A stretch of DNA of 64,000 nucleotides from a virus. Every line of letters starts with the position of its first letter. The stretch's first letter is position 1. The notes under the pieces were generated by a model that saw nothing but the letters and a program-made list of their open reading frames with translations, did not search any database and was not told the origin of the DNA. Made by a program: the position numbers and the translations under genes. Where the stretch lies: positions 1-64,000 of the IMG/VR virus record IMGVR_UViG_3300027963_000035, one strand, 5' to 3'. Of the stretch, positions 26,888 to 34,993 are shown one piece after another.

Positions 26888-27843
26888 TTGGATAGGGGCT
26901 TGCGAGGGTTCAAGGAGTCGCTATACTGAGCCCATCAACGACGTCGGAAACGATGAGTTGAAGAAAAAACTTGCTCTTTGACAATTTGAAACAAAGTCCT
27001 TGCTAACACTGAAAGGTGTTGGCGAAAAAATTAAGCCACAAGGACAATCGATGGAAACTGAAAAGTTTCCACGATCTCAAAAGCCTAATCCGTAAAAAGA
27101 AGGGCTGGGATATTACTAGTTTGCTGCAAAGCAAAAAGAGGTAGTATACGATAAAGAAGAAACCTTGAACTAAAAAATCAAGGGGGATTTTTGTCGGAAC
27201 TTTGTGGTGGGCTTCGGTAAGAGGATGTTTGACTTGTATAAATTTAAAAATTAGAAATAATTTTTAAAGACAAGAAGTCAGAACTAACGACGTTGAGGAA
27301 TTTGGGAACGCATTAGTCTTGAGAAAGACTATCCCACTGAAATCAAATGTAGCGGTCCTCTTAGTATCACGGGATAAGTTAAGGAGACAGGCAGTGTCTT
27401 TAACAACCCCTCTATTTTATTATGGAGCAACCGTGGCGACGGTGAATAGTGATATTGAGTCTGGGTGCTGAAAAGCAAAAACAACCCTAGAAACGACGTG
27501 GTGGCTCAAACACGTTAAACAAATGAGAGTGTTGTGGTGAATGTTCGGTACGAGTAAATCCAGATACTGCTAGATCAACCACTAAAGGGGTCACTGGTAA
27601 CAGGTGATATTTTGTGGGTAGTTTAGCTTTAAAAGAAATATGAGTGGCGAACGGACTACGACTGTCACATATAGGTAAAACGGTGGATGAAAAACATCCA
27701 ATGGTAGAGGAGACCTATAAGAACTGCTGTTAAAGTGACGGACTATTTTATGCGATTCATTCCTCTGTATATGAGTGGATCGTAAACTTCTTCTATCTAC
27801 TAAAGCCGGTTGAAACTAGAAATGGTTTCAACCGGCTTTTTTT
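26888..27843 (+). ncRNA. Large structured non-coding RNA (about 950 nt)
   Basis: No credible gene lies in 26780-27860. The plus strand folds into many short, stable hairpins: UCAAC/GUUGA (26935-26961), CUUUG/CAAAG (26976-26996), GUCCUUG/CAAGGAC enclosing GCUAACAC/GUGUUGGC (26996-27045), GGAAACU-GAAA-AGUUUCC (27053-27070), UUGCU-GCAA-AGCAA (27121-27134), CCUUGA/UCAAGG (27163-27183), an 11-bp stem capped by GAAA (27243-27268), AGUCUU-GAGA-AAGACU (27315-27330), UGCU-GAAA-AGCA (27466-27477) and GGAUG/CAUCC. Five GNRA loops are on this strand only. It ends at a perfect terminator. Size and phage context recall GOLLD or ROOL RNAs, but I cannot confirm the family. The 5' end is estimated. Confidence 0.8.
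27802..27843 (+). terminator. Rho-independent terminator of the structured RNA
   Basis: Perfect 12-bp stem gccggttgaaac (27805-27816) with gtttcaaccggc (27825-27836), 8-base loop, followed by seven T. The U-run orientation fixes the plus strand as the transcribed one. Confidence 0.93.
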
Positions 27844-27867
27844 GTTTATATTTTACTATTTTAGTTT

Positions 27868-28080
27868 GTGGAAGAGTATTTTTACATAAGAAGTGTTTTA
27901 AAATATTGGAACTTGGAATATCCATATACTCCAATGGGCAATGTATTAGATATCAATAAAGATATAAAATCATTAATAAAAAATTGCTATAGTTTAAATT
28001 GGACTCCACAAAGGTGTTGTTCAAGAATATATGAGATGTTCTTTTCTTCGGGAAGTCTCACCCTTAAAAAAGATGAATAA
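27868..28080 (+). CDS. Small hypothetical protein
   Basis: A 70-aa frame starting at GTG 27868, just beyond the RNA terminator. It has several aromatic residues and Cys (NCYSLNWTPQRCCSRIYEMF), a mixed composition like a real small helical protein, but no recognised family and no strong ribosome site. Moderate to low certainty. Confidence 0.45.
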   Translation: MEEYFYIRSVLKYWNLEYPYTPMGNVLDINKDIKSLIKNCYSLNWTPQRCCSRIYEMFFSSGSLTLKKDE

Positions 28081-28143
28081 AACTTAAAATTCAACATATT
28101 GTATTATATAAGGTATATAAGGTATATACAATAAAGGATCAAT

Positions 28144-30558
28144 ATGTTGAACATCCAGAACACAATGTCTAGGCTAAATTCTGATCACGCAGAAATAACT
28201 GCAATGGCACCGGATCTGAATTATTTCACAGATGAAGTTGAAAACTACATAAGTTGTCAATGTAATACTAGTAGAGTGAACGGCATTGCCCAACATGATG
28301 ATGGTGATATGCTTTTGGTCGGAGAAGGGTTTGTAGATGGCACGCCAGACAATAACTGGGAATGTTGCTACTCAGAGGTGGTAAAAATAAGCCAAAACGG
28401 TATCCAAGATGAAACATTTCCCGCTACAAGATTTAGTGATTCTGTCTATACTGTTGCCGTCCAACCTAATGGAAAAATATTATTAGGTGGTTGGTTCTAC
28501 AATCATTCTGTAGACGGATCTATTACAACACAAACTTCACACTATATTGCCAAATTTGATTCAAATGGTGTCTTTGACGCCAGTTTTGATTCTACATTAA
28601 ATGGCGCAATAGATGGAGTTGTGAATAAAATTCTAGCCTTAAGTGACAATACTTCGGTAGTGGCGGGCCGGTTCACTTCTAGAATTATGATCCTAAATGA
28701 TGATGGAACTCAAGTCCCGATAGAAGCAAACTCTAACTTTGACGCAGTATATGATGTTGCAATAGACTCTGAGGAAAGATTAATTGCAGTAGGATATAAT
28801 TTAGAAAGAAAACATATTATCAGATATGTATATGATAGTGGAACTTCAACATGGATTGAAGATGATACATTTATTCCTCCTGTTTTCAATAACGATAGTT
28901 TCTTGAAAACAGTTGCGGTTCAAGATGATAATAAGATAATAGTGGGCGGAAATTTTAGTGTAATCTCAGATACTGGAATAACCACAACACTATATAGCAT
29001 ATGTAGAATAAATGAAAATGGCTATATAGATACATCTTTTGGTTTAGACGCACAAGGAGCACAAAATCCTGGAATTGCTTACTACATCCCAGCTGGATAT
29101 TATGGCGAGGAAAATTTCTATCCTCCCTATATAACAAAGATTGAACTTTTAGATGATGGAAAAATGATTGTTGGTGGTAATTTCAATGCTTTCGGATATC
29201 CCGGAGACACACCATCAGTTAGAAATAACATCTGTAAAATTAATTCAGATGGATCACTGGACAGTTCTTTTGGCGGAGCAAATGATTTCTATGGAAATAA
29301 TCGATCTAGTAATCAAATAGATAATAATTCATACTACCCATCAGTAAATGATATATATCAAGTATCTTCTGGCGATATATGGGTTGGTGGATATTTTATT
29401 AAACCAAAAAGATACTATGTTAAATTAAATTCATCGGGAACGCCAGGTTCCTTTGGATCCGATTATATGCCATTAGTAACTGGTATTGATGATGGCGGAT
29501 TTGATATGTATGATGGCGGTAATTTCTTTAATACCAATCTAACTCAAATCTATGATGATATTAAAGAAGATGAAGTAGATTATGATCTTTCCATTCCTTC
29601 CACTCACACCCAGATGCCCAATGAAGTTTCTTTTGGTCCTCAATGGGCAGCAGGAGGTGCTTCAAAGAATATTTATTCACCAATATATTTCGACAGCACA
29701 ATAGAAGACGGAACAGATTATTTCGGAGAAGGAAGTCAATATTTCACTTCCATGTATCCTGGTATGTTTGTTTTAGTGGCCACAAATATAGATATAACTC
29801 AGTTTAGTATAACTGGAGATATCGGCGCAGACGGAGGAACTAGTTATTCAGTGGATGTTTTGTCAATAACATCTAGATCGAATGATTACACCGTATTTGC
29901 TAAGACCGTAGAAGCAGCACAAGAGGAAGAGGAAGTGGCGCCCACTCATTTAATAATTGTTCCGGGTAATAGTGATGGAATAACTCATCTTTATGACGAA
30001 TCTACAAATTATGACGATCACGCAGTCGATGGAATAACCGGTATAAAAGAAATATATGTAATAGTAATGTCTAAGCTTGATGGAAGTTTTATGACAACAT
30101 CTGAGATGGGAGATATAGCACAAAAATTCTTAGATACCATAACCGAAGAAGCCACCGTCACTACTACCACTACTACTGAGCCTTTTATTGTTGAAGCGGA
30201 AGAACCTAAATCTTGTGGTAGTACTATTTGCAACATTAATATAAGATGTTTGAAACATAATAAAGATTTAAAAATAGGATCCACTTTGAATTCTTGTGGA
30301 TGTTCTACTTGGAAATTTATTGATCCAGGTACTAAGTTAAAAGGAGGAGTACTAAGCGGATCATCAAAGAAGGGAGCATGGATTCCTGCATCAACAGTCT
30401 GTTCGCAGATGCTTTATTCGTATCCTTCAAAGGTTGTTTCTGCTGCACCGGTGACAACCACCACGACGGCCCCAACCACAACAGTGGCTCCCACAACCAC
30501 AACAGTGGCTCCCACAACCACAACAGTGGCTCCCACAACCACAACAGTGGCTCCCTGA
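28144..30558 (+). CDS. Delta-60 repeat seven-bladed propeller protein with Thr-rich linkers
   Basis: An 804-aa protein with a clear AAAGGA ribosome site. Residues about 45-430 contain seven delta-60-type repeats, each with a D-G-(K/D)-(I/M)-x-(V/L)-G-G-x-F core: DGDMLLVGEGF, NGKILLGGWF, NTSVVAGRF, EERLIAVGYN, DNKIIVGGNF, DGKMIVGGNF, SGDIWVGGYF, interspersed with NGVFDASFD / NGYIDTSFG. Seven repeats suggest a closed propeller. A C-terminal Cys-bearing domain (KSCGSTICNINIRC, then LNSCGCSTWKF) sits between Thr runs, and the end is VAPTTTT repeats. Delta-60 repeats are mostly known from bacterial surface proteins; here a virion surface or fibre role is likely. Confidence 0.85.
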   Translation: MLNIQNTMSRLNSDHAEITAMAPDLNYFTDEVENYISCQCNTSRVNGIAQHDDGDMLLVGEGFVDGTPDNNWECCYSEVVKISQNGIQDETFPATRFSDSVYTVAVQPNGKILLGGWFYNHSVDGSITTQTSHYIAKFDSNGVFDASFDSTLNGAIDGVVNKILALSDNTSVVAGRFTSRIMILNDDGTQVPIEANSNFDAVYDVAIDSEERLIAVGYNLERKHIIRYVYDSGTSTWIEDDTFIPPVFNNDSFLKTVAVQDDNKIIVGGNFSVISDTGITTTLYSICRINENGYIDTSFGLDAQGAQNPGIAYYIPAGYYGEENFYPPYITKIELLDDGKMIVGGNFNAFGYPGDTPSVRNNICKINSDGSLDSSFGGANDFYGNNRSSNQIDNNSYYPSVNDIYQVSSGDIWVGGYFIKPKRYYVKLNSSGTPGSFGSDYMPLVTGIDDGGFDMYDGGNFFNTNLTQIYDDIKEDEVDYDLSIPSTHTQMPNEVSFGPQWAAGGASKNIYSPIYFDSTIEDGTDYFGEGSQYFTSMYPGMFVLVATNIDITQFSITGDIGADGGTSYSVDVLSITSRSNDYTVFAKTVEAAQEEEEVAPTHLIIVPGNSDGITHLYDESTNYDDHAVDGITGIKEIYVIVMSKLDGSFMTTSEMGDIAQKFLDTITEEATVTTTTTTEPFIVEAEEPKSCGSTICNINIRCLKHNKDLKIGSTLNSCGCSTWKFIDPGTKLKGGVLSGSSKKGAWIPASTVCSQMLYSYPSKVVSAAPVTTTTTAPTTTVAPTTTTVAPTTTTVAPTTTTVAP
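30484..30555 (+). repeat. 21-bp tandem repeat (Val-Ala-Pro-Thr4)
   Basis: Three full units plus a partial unit of a 21-bp sequence beginning gtggctcccacaacc at the extreme 3' end of the delta-60 gene; the stop codon follows the last partial unit directly. Confidence 0.9.
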
Positions 30559-30619
30559 TCAATTATTTTATAAACAATACTATATAATTTATACCAACAA
30601 ACATAAAGGAATAACAAAC

Positions 30620-31057
30620 ATGTCAGACTCTAATTTAGAACTCAGTCCAATTCTCAAAAACTTAGCCTCAGAAGGTGGATTAGATACAGCCATATTAAAC
30701 GGAAACAGTATCCAAAGAACTTTAAACATGGTTGACTTTGATGGAAAAAAAATAGTTTCTAAAAAAGACGGAGATGTAATAACAGTTTCTGATGGTGGAG
30801 AATACTTGGCCCAAATTATTCCAAGTGAATTTGTTGAAGCAAGAGGAGATTGTTCTGACTCGGAAACCCTTTGCGATAGTGTTTGTGTTAATTTAATGAC
30901 TGATGAGAGTAATTGCGGAAGTTGTGGTAACGAGTGCCCAGTAGGATATACCTGTGTAAGCGGGGTTTGCATTGCACCAACACCAACACCAACACCAACT
31001 CGCACAGTTACTCCAACTCCAACAAGAACTCCAACCCCAACACCAACTCGTGCGTAA
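30620..31057 (+). CDS. Cys-rich domain protein with Pro-Thr-Arg tail
   Basis: A 145-aa protein with a GGAAT ribosome site. Residues 1-75 form a small domain (NSIQRTLNMVDFDGKKIVSK). Residues about 78-115 form a Cys-rich motif: CSDSETLCDSVCVNLMTDE, then NCGSCGNECPVGYTCVSGVC, like the short Cys-rich (Stig1-like) modules found in secreted myxobacterial and other bacterial proteins. The tail is PTPTPTR-type repeats. Eight or more Cys imply disulfides in an extracellular setting, so an exposed virion protein is likely. Its end overlaps the next gene by 8 bases. Confidence 0.65.
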   Translation: MSDSNLELSPILKNLASEGGLDTAILNGNSIQRTLNMVDFDGKKIVSKKDGDVITVSDGGEYLAQIIPSEFVEARGDCSDSETLCDSVCVNLMTDESNCGSCGNECPVGYTCVSGVCIAPTPTPTPTRTVTPTPTRTPTPTPTRA

Positions 31058-31349
31058 AAAATTCCTAGAATGGTTAGAAGAAAAAGACCCAGAAGTCTAT
31101 AATGAAATACTAGGAACACTTGCTCTTGCTGGTGGTGCTGGCATGTTAATTGCCCCCAAGGCCACTAAATATGTAGCCAAAAAGGTTTTTGATGTTGGTG
31201 CCAATGTCACAGGCCACGCTCTTAAAAAAGGAATAGATCTCACAGCAGATGCCATAAAAGGTGGCACTAAACTTGCTGGTAAAGGGATTTATCATGGATC
31301 AAAAATGGCTGCAAAAGGCATAAAAAATGCCATTAGCAAAAAAGAATAA
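31050..31349 (+). CDS. Capsid-targeted glycine/alanine-rich amphipathic protein
   Basis: GTG 31050 is chosen over upstream frames because its product begins MRKKFLEWLEEKD, fitting the capsid-targeting pattern with Leu-Glu-Glu as the cleavage site, and because the upstream portion would lie inside the Pro-Thr repeat of the previous gene. The 99-aa protein has a hydrophobic stretch (EILGTLALAGGAGMLIAP) followed by KATKYVAKKVFDVGANVTGH and repeated A/G/K amphipathic helices, which could insert into or disturb membranes. It may be an ejected internal head protein. Confidence 0.65.
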   Translation: MRKKFLEWLEEKDPEVYNEILGTLALAGGAGMLIAPKATKYVAKKVFDVGANVTGHALKKGIDLTADAIKGGTKLAGKGIYHGSKMAAKGIKNAISKKE

Positions 31350-31801
31350 TGAATTTCAAAGAATATATACAAATCAGAGAAATTGAAAATTCACTCAATG
31401 AAGTGAGTATGACCGCAGTATCAAAAGGCTTATCCAAATTAATAGATACCCCAGAAAATATAGTATCGGCTTTATATAAGGCTTACAGAGTCATGAAAGC
31501 CACAGCATTCCTCGCTGCTTTAATTTATATGGGGTTTAGACTTGAAATGGTGAGAGCATTGCTTCCTTGGTTAGCACCATTTATAGACAAAGCTGGGGCT
31601 CTTGTATTGGCATCTGGGGCCGGTTTCTTAGAACAATCCTTCTCTAAGTTATCATCATTATACCCAGAACTTGTAGATTGGCTCTCAGAGCAAATCGGCA
31701 CCAAAGCAGTATTCAAAGCTGGTGAAGATGCCTATCAAATAAATAAAAAGGTATTAGGTCCAAGTTTTAGACCATATTCTGGACCAACTGGGAAGTTTTA
31801 A
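31349..31801 (+). CDS. Capsid-targeted hydrophobic protein
   Basis: A 150-aa protein whose ATG overlaps the last base of the upstream gene. The N-terminus MNFKEYIQIREIENSLNE is a shortened form of the capsid-targeting motif with Ile-Arg-Glu and Leu-Asn-Glu as candidate protease sites. Hydrophobic segments at about residues 48-66 (AYRVMKATAFLAALIYMGF) and 70-98 suggest membrane association. Adjacent to two other predicted internal head proteins in one operon. Function unknown. Confidence 0.62.
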   Translation: MNFKEYIQIREIENSLNEVSMTAVSKGLSKLIDTPENIVSALYKAYRVMKATAFLAALIYMGFRLEMVRALLPWLAPFIDKAGALVLASGAGFLEQSFSKLSSLYPELVDWLSEQIGTKAVFKAGEDAYQINKKVLGPSFRPYSGPTGKF

Positions 31802-31824
31802 GTGGTTAAATAGTATATAAATCT

Positions 31825-32541
31825 ATGAAAACATTTATTGAGTGGCTAGAATTAAACGAGGCTCGATTTTTTTCTAATTTGTTTGGAGCCAAGAAACAAG
31901 TTGCTCCACAAAATGTGAATCAAGAAACACCAGAAGAAAAAGAACGTAGAAGACAGTCTGATGCTCACGATGATGCAATGAGGATGTTGGTTCCTGGTTA
32001 TAAGCCCTCTGAAAATAAGACCAGTATATCACAACCTAACCTACCAAAAATCTCACAACCTCAACAACAAAATAAACTATCAAAGGCTTTGGATTTGCCT
32101 AAATCTGGGGGTAAAACGCTATTTGATCAACTATATGATTTAGTGGGAGACAAAATACTACCGATTCAGAGAATGAGATCTGAGTCTGATTATTCTCTGA
32201 AGAATTCATCAAATAGTTCTAGATTACGTGAGGCCTATTCATGGCTGTCTCGGGCTAAAAATTACGGAGATGACAATTACGGACTGTCGGTCTCTGAAAT
32301 CGACAAGGCAATTAATATCATAGAGAAGATGTTCAAGGATGAGCTGGGAGCAGTTGCCTTCCCAGACGAAGAAGTAGTTGTTCCGTATGCCAAACCAGAT
32401 TGGAATCCGAAGGATTATCACATCAGTGACGCAGGGATAAGTAGTCTTGAAGAGCCTGCGAAGGTAATAGTAAAAGGTTTCAGATATAGTGGAAGGACTA
32501 CACCCGCTATAATTAGTATAAAAGCCTTTAAAAATTCCTAA
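31825..32541 (+). CDS. Capsid-targeted protein, 238 aa
   Basis: Begins MKTFIEWLELNEARFF, a near-perfect capsid-targeting sequence with Leu-Asn-Glu at residues 10-12 as probable cleavage site. A Gln/Pro-rich segment (about 25-90) follows, then a helical domain (LREAYSWLSRAKNYGDDNYG, SVSEIDKAINIIEKMF) and a C-terminal segment EEVVVPYAKPDWNPKDY. No catalytic motif recognised. A TATAAATC-like box lies 12 bases upstream of the ATG. Predicted internal head protein. Confidence 0.68.
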   Translation: MKTFIEWLELNEARFFSNLFGAKKQVAPQNVNQETPEEKERRRQSDAHDDAMRMLVPGYKPSENKTSISQPNLPKISQPQQQNKLSKALDLPKSGGKTLFDQLYDLVGDKILPIQRMRSESDYSLKNSSNSSRLREAYSWLSRAKNYGDDNYGLSVSEIDKAINIIEKMFKDELGAVAFPDEEVVVPYAKPDWNPKDYHISDAGISSLEEPAKVIVKGFRYSGRTTPAIISIKAFKNS

Positions 32542-32568
32542 AAGAGGAAAAGTATTTAAACTTAAATT

Positions 32569-32616
32569 TTGTCATTTGTACTCCTATACATTAAACAATA
32601 GGAGTGCAAATGACAA
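32569..32616 (+). promoter_or_regulatory. Hairpin sequestering the RBS and start of the HNH gene
   Basis: Arms 32569-32587 and 32598-32616 form 19 base pairs (one U-G wobble) with a 10-base loop (acattaaaca). The right arm holds the GGAG ribosome site at 32601-32604 and ATG 32610-32612. In an mRNA read through from upstream both would be buried. T4 homing-endonuclease genes such as I-TevI use such hairpins to block early translation. Confidence 0.85.
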
Positions 32617-33332
32617 GAAAGAAAACAAGTCCCGTCTGGATTTTAAATAAAAAAGAAATTCAAGAGCTTTTAAATAATTCTAATAGTTTCGTTGAAGTTT
32701 TAGAAAAAATAGGATTAGATGCACATAGCGGAAATCATAGAACTCTTAAAGAAAGAATAAAACAAGATTCGCTTGATATTAAAGAGCTGGAAAAGAGGAG
32801 GAAAGATAGGATAGGACAGTTTTCGATTAAAAATAAAATACCTTTAGATGAAATAATGGTAGAGAATTCAAGTTATGGAACAAACCATCTCAAAAAAAGA
32901 ATATTAGATGAAAAAATGTTAGATTATGCTTGTGAAAAATGTAAAAACAATGGTAATTGGCTAGGCAATAAGTTGGTCCTACAACTAGAACATAAAAATG
33001 GAAATTCTAAAGATCACAGGCTGGATAATCTTTGCTTTTTATGTCCAAACTGTCACACACAAACATCAACTTATGCCGGTAAGAATAGCAGCTTAAAAAA
33101 AAGTAGAATATGTATTGAATGTAAGGGCCCAACTAAAGGTAAGGGAACTAAGTGTAGAAGGTGTGCTTCTCAAAAACAACCAAAAAAGTTTTTTGTTACA
33201 AAAGAAGAGCTTCAAAAGTTAGTTGAAATATATCCTCTTACAACAATAGGAAGAAAATTTGGAGTGTGTGGCAACTCAATAAAGAAAAGATGCAGATCTT
33301 TCGGAATAGAAAATAGTAGAAAGAAAAAATAA
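32610..33332 (+). CDS. HNH homing endonuclease
   Basis: ATG 32610, 5 bases after GGAG, is preferred to the in-frame GTG 32604. The 240-aa basic protein has an N-terminal recognition region (NSNSFVEVLEKIGLDAHSGN, SSYGTNHLKKRIL) and an HNH nuclease with zinc Cys pairs: ACEKCKNNG, VLQLEHKNGNSKDHRLDNL, FLCPNCHTQTSTYAGKN. A second CxxC pair (ICIECKG, KCRRCAS) and a C-terminal HTH-like segment (TTIGRKFGVCGNSIKKRC) follow. Free-standing homing endonuclease; start region is inside a strong hairpin. Confidence 0.9.
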   Translation: MTRKKTSPVWILNKKEIQELLNNSNSFVEVLEKIGLDAHSGNHRTLKERIKQDSLDIKELEKRRKDRIGQFSIKNKIPLDEIMVENSSYGTNHLKKRILDEKMLDYACEKCKNNGNWLGNKLVLQLEHKNGNSKDHRLDNLCFLCPNCHTQTSTYAGKNSSLKKSRICIECKGPTKGKGTKCRRCASQKQPKKFFVTKEELQKLVEIYPLTTIGRKFGVCGNSIKKRCRSFGIENSRKKK

Positions 33333-33348
33333 GCGGGATAAGAGAGTC

Positions 33349-33756
33349 TTAAAAACCTATTTTCTCTACTTTTTTAACGTCTTTATTTTTACGTAAACTC
33401 TCAATAAAAGACTTAACATTTTTTAGTTTCTCTATCTTAACTTCATAAGTATTATCGGAATTTTGTTTAACACTAACAACAGTTCCTCCACTAGCCGATA
33501 CCATTTCTGAGATACTCTCTGGGTTGTCTAAAACAACCATAACACTCTCTGAAGAACTATTATATGAAACGCCAACAATTAAAAATAAACAAAAAGTGAG
33601 TGCAAATAAGAGAGGATTAAACCAATTTATTGAAGACTTTGGTGAGTCCACTATTCTTCCCATGTCAACAACAAGATCTTCGTCTGTCCCTCCACTCTTT
33701 CTAAGAGAGTCCAGGTACCCAGGCAGATTCTCAAGATTCATTGGTTGTTTGCTCAT
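33349..33756 (-). CDS. Single-pass membrane protein
   Basis: A 135-aa protein with one clear transmembrane helix (WFNPLLFALTFCLFLIVGVSY, about residues 45-65). The N-terminal side begins MSKQPMNLENLPGYLDSL and the C-terminal part (VVSVKQNSDNTYEVKIEKLK, then NVKSFIESLRKNKDVKKVEK) would be on the other side of the membrane. No family recognised. Converges with the HNH gene and diverges from the small gene at 33793. Confidence 0.65.
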   Translation of the reverse strand: MSKQPMNLENLPGYLDSLRKSGGTDEDLVVDMGRIVDSPKSSINWFNPLLFALTFCLFLIVGVSYNSSSESVMVVLDNPESISEMVSASGGTVVSVKQNSDNTYEVKIEKLKNVKSFIESLRKNKDVKKVEKIGF

Positions 33757-33792
33757 AATATTATATATAATAATTGCATATATAATTTAACT

Positions 33793-33966
33793 ATGTCAAA
33801 TTACACTGTGGATCTATCGCCGCCACTCTTCACCAATGTAGCTGCAGGTCAACAAGAAGTTGATTTAGAAGGTAGAACACCACAAGAAAAAGCAGAGCTT
33901 ATCAGAAGTATGCTCGATAACTTAAATGATGATCATCCATTAGTGGTTAATATTAGGAGTATGTAG
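33793..33966 (+). CDS. Small hypothetical protein (57 aa)
   Basis: ATG 33793 begins MSNYTVDLSPPLFTNVAAGQ; an earlier ATG lies in the AT-rich leader and is rejected. Contains a charged helix GRTPQEKAELIRSMLDNLND. Converges with the following minus-strand gene, overlapping by 27 bases. Unknown function. Confidence 0.6.
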   Translation: MSNYTVDLSPPLFTNVAAGQQEVDLEGRTPQEKAELIRSMLDNLNDDHPLVVNIRSM

Positions 33967-34446
33967 AAGAAGTTTGTAAACCAAAGCATCCCAAGAAAGT
34001 TTCTTCTCCTTTAGTAAGATATCCACTCTACCACCATTAAGAGTATCATCTGGATAATTTAATGTAATGTTTTTAAGTTCCGGTAATATCCCAAATTCCC
34101 GAGCCATATCAACTGCTAAATTTTTATAATACACATTATATTTAATCATTTCTTTTATTGCTTTTTTTCGTAAATGAAAATATTTATGTTGTCTAAGATG
34201 CATTATTAATAATGAAAATCTACTCCAATCTTTTTTATCAAAATTTTGAAATTCTAAGTTTGGAAACAACTTTATAAATTTAGAGATTGTTTCTTTATCG
34301 TTAAAAACATCGTCCCTACTTGTTTGGTGTTTTTTAACAAAATCATCCACTATTTTTTGCGACCAGCCGGATGCCTTTATATCAGCAGCAAAAACACTTC
34401 TTAATTTTTGATCATTTTGTTCAAGATCAAATAATTCTTTATTCAT
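33940..34446 (-). CDS. Hypothetical helical protein
   Basis: A 168-aa, charged, mostly alpha-helical protein (FAADIKASGWSQKIVDDFVK, RKKAIKEMIKYNVYYKNLAV). Ends SWDALVYKLLLHTPNINH. No motif recognised and no capsid-targeting N-terminus (MNKELFDLEQ). Part of a run of minus-strand genes, three of which carry that motif. Confidence 0.6.
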   Translation of the reverse strand: MNKELFDLEQNDQKLRSVFAADIKASGWSQKIVDDFVKKHQTSRDDVFNDKETISKFIKLFPNLEFQNFDKKDWSRFSLLIMHLRQHKYFHLRKKAIKEMIKYNVYYKNLAVDMAREFGILPELKNITLNYPDDTLNGGRVDILLKEKKLSWDALVYKLLLHTPNINH

Positions 34447-34485
34447 TATAACAGGTATCTTTATGCGTGTTCAATAAAATTAAAC

Positions 34486-34959
34486 TTAAGATTGTTGAGA
34501 TAATTTATAATAATTTGCTAATTCGCTCTCTAGGCCATTGATGTATTCAACTATTTTATTATAGTTTCCTTGCTTAACATCATCAACTACCCACTGTGGT
34601 GCTGTGTTGCTATTTAAATCACGATTATTCATTATAAAAGCAAGAGCAGAGTTTATTATTCTAAATTCAAAGTTATTTGCAAAAGTAATCTTTCTGTCGA
34701 AAGGCATTAAGTTTTCTGCTACCATTTTGAAATGTCTTTTTATATGATCTAAAAGAACATCTGGTTTAGCTTGATTTTGTTTTGAACCTACAACTCTTTC
34801 TAATTCTTTTAATATTTGCCTGCTCTGCCCTATAGCCTTTACAAATGCATCTTTTAATCGGGGATCAGTATTGGCTCCACCTTGAGCTGGTTGTTTGGTG
34901 GCTACAAAACCTTGTTGTTGTGGATAGTTCTCGTTTAACCATTCATAAAATGTTTTCAT
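34486..34959 (-). CDS. Capsid-targeted helical protein, 157 aa
   Basis: Begins MKTFYEWLNENYPQQQ, matching the capsid-targeting motif with Leu-Asn-Glu at residues 8-10. The body is a four-helix-like domain: AFVKAIGQSRQILKELERVV, VLLDHIKRHFKMVAENLMPF, FEFRIINSALAFIMNNRDLN, KIVEYINGLESELANYYKLS. A good AAAAGGA ribosome site precedes the ATG. Predicted internal head protein; activity unknown. Confidence 0.7.
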   Translation of the reverse strand: MKTFYEWLNENYPQQQGFVATKQPAQGGANTDPRLKDAFVKAIGQSRQILKELERVVGSKQNQAKPDVLLDHIKRHFKMVAENLMPFDRKITFANNFEFRIINSALAFIMNNRDLNSNTAPQWVVDDVKQGNYNKIVEYINGLESELANYYKLSQQS

Positions 34960-34993
34960 AATTTTTCCTTTTCAAAATATATCTTATATCTGA

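Noticed and set aside
27340-27400. Segment resembling a 23S rRNA domain (gcggtcct...gggataagtt)
   Set aside because: Only short words match and the flanking sequence does not follow rRNA; treated as part of the structured RNA.
26700-27860. Group I or group II intron in the gene-free region
   Set aside because: No split gene flanks it, no intron-encoded protein is present, and the region ends at a normal terminator.
30589-31119. Val-Gly-rich minus-strand frame opposite the Cys-rich protein
   Set aside because: Arises from the Pro-Thr-Arg repeat on the plus strand.
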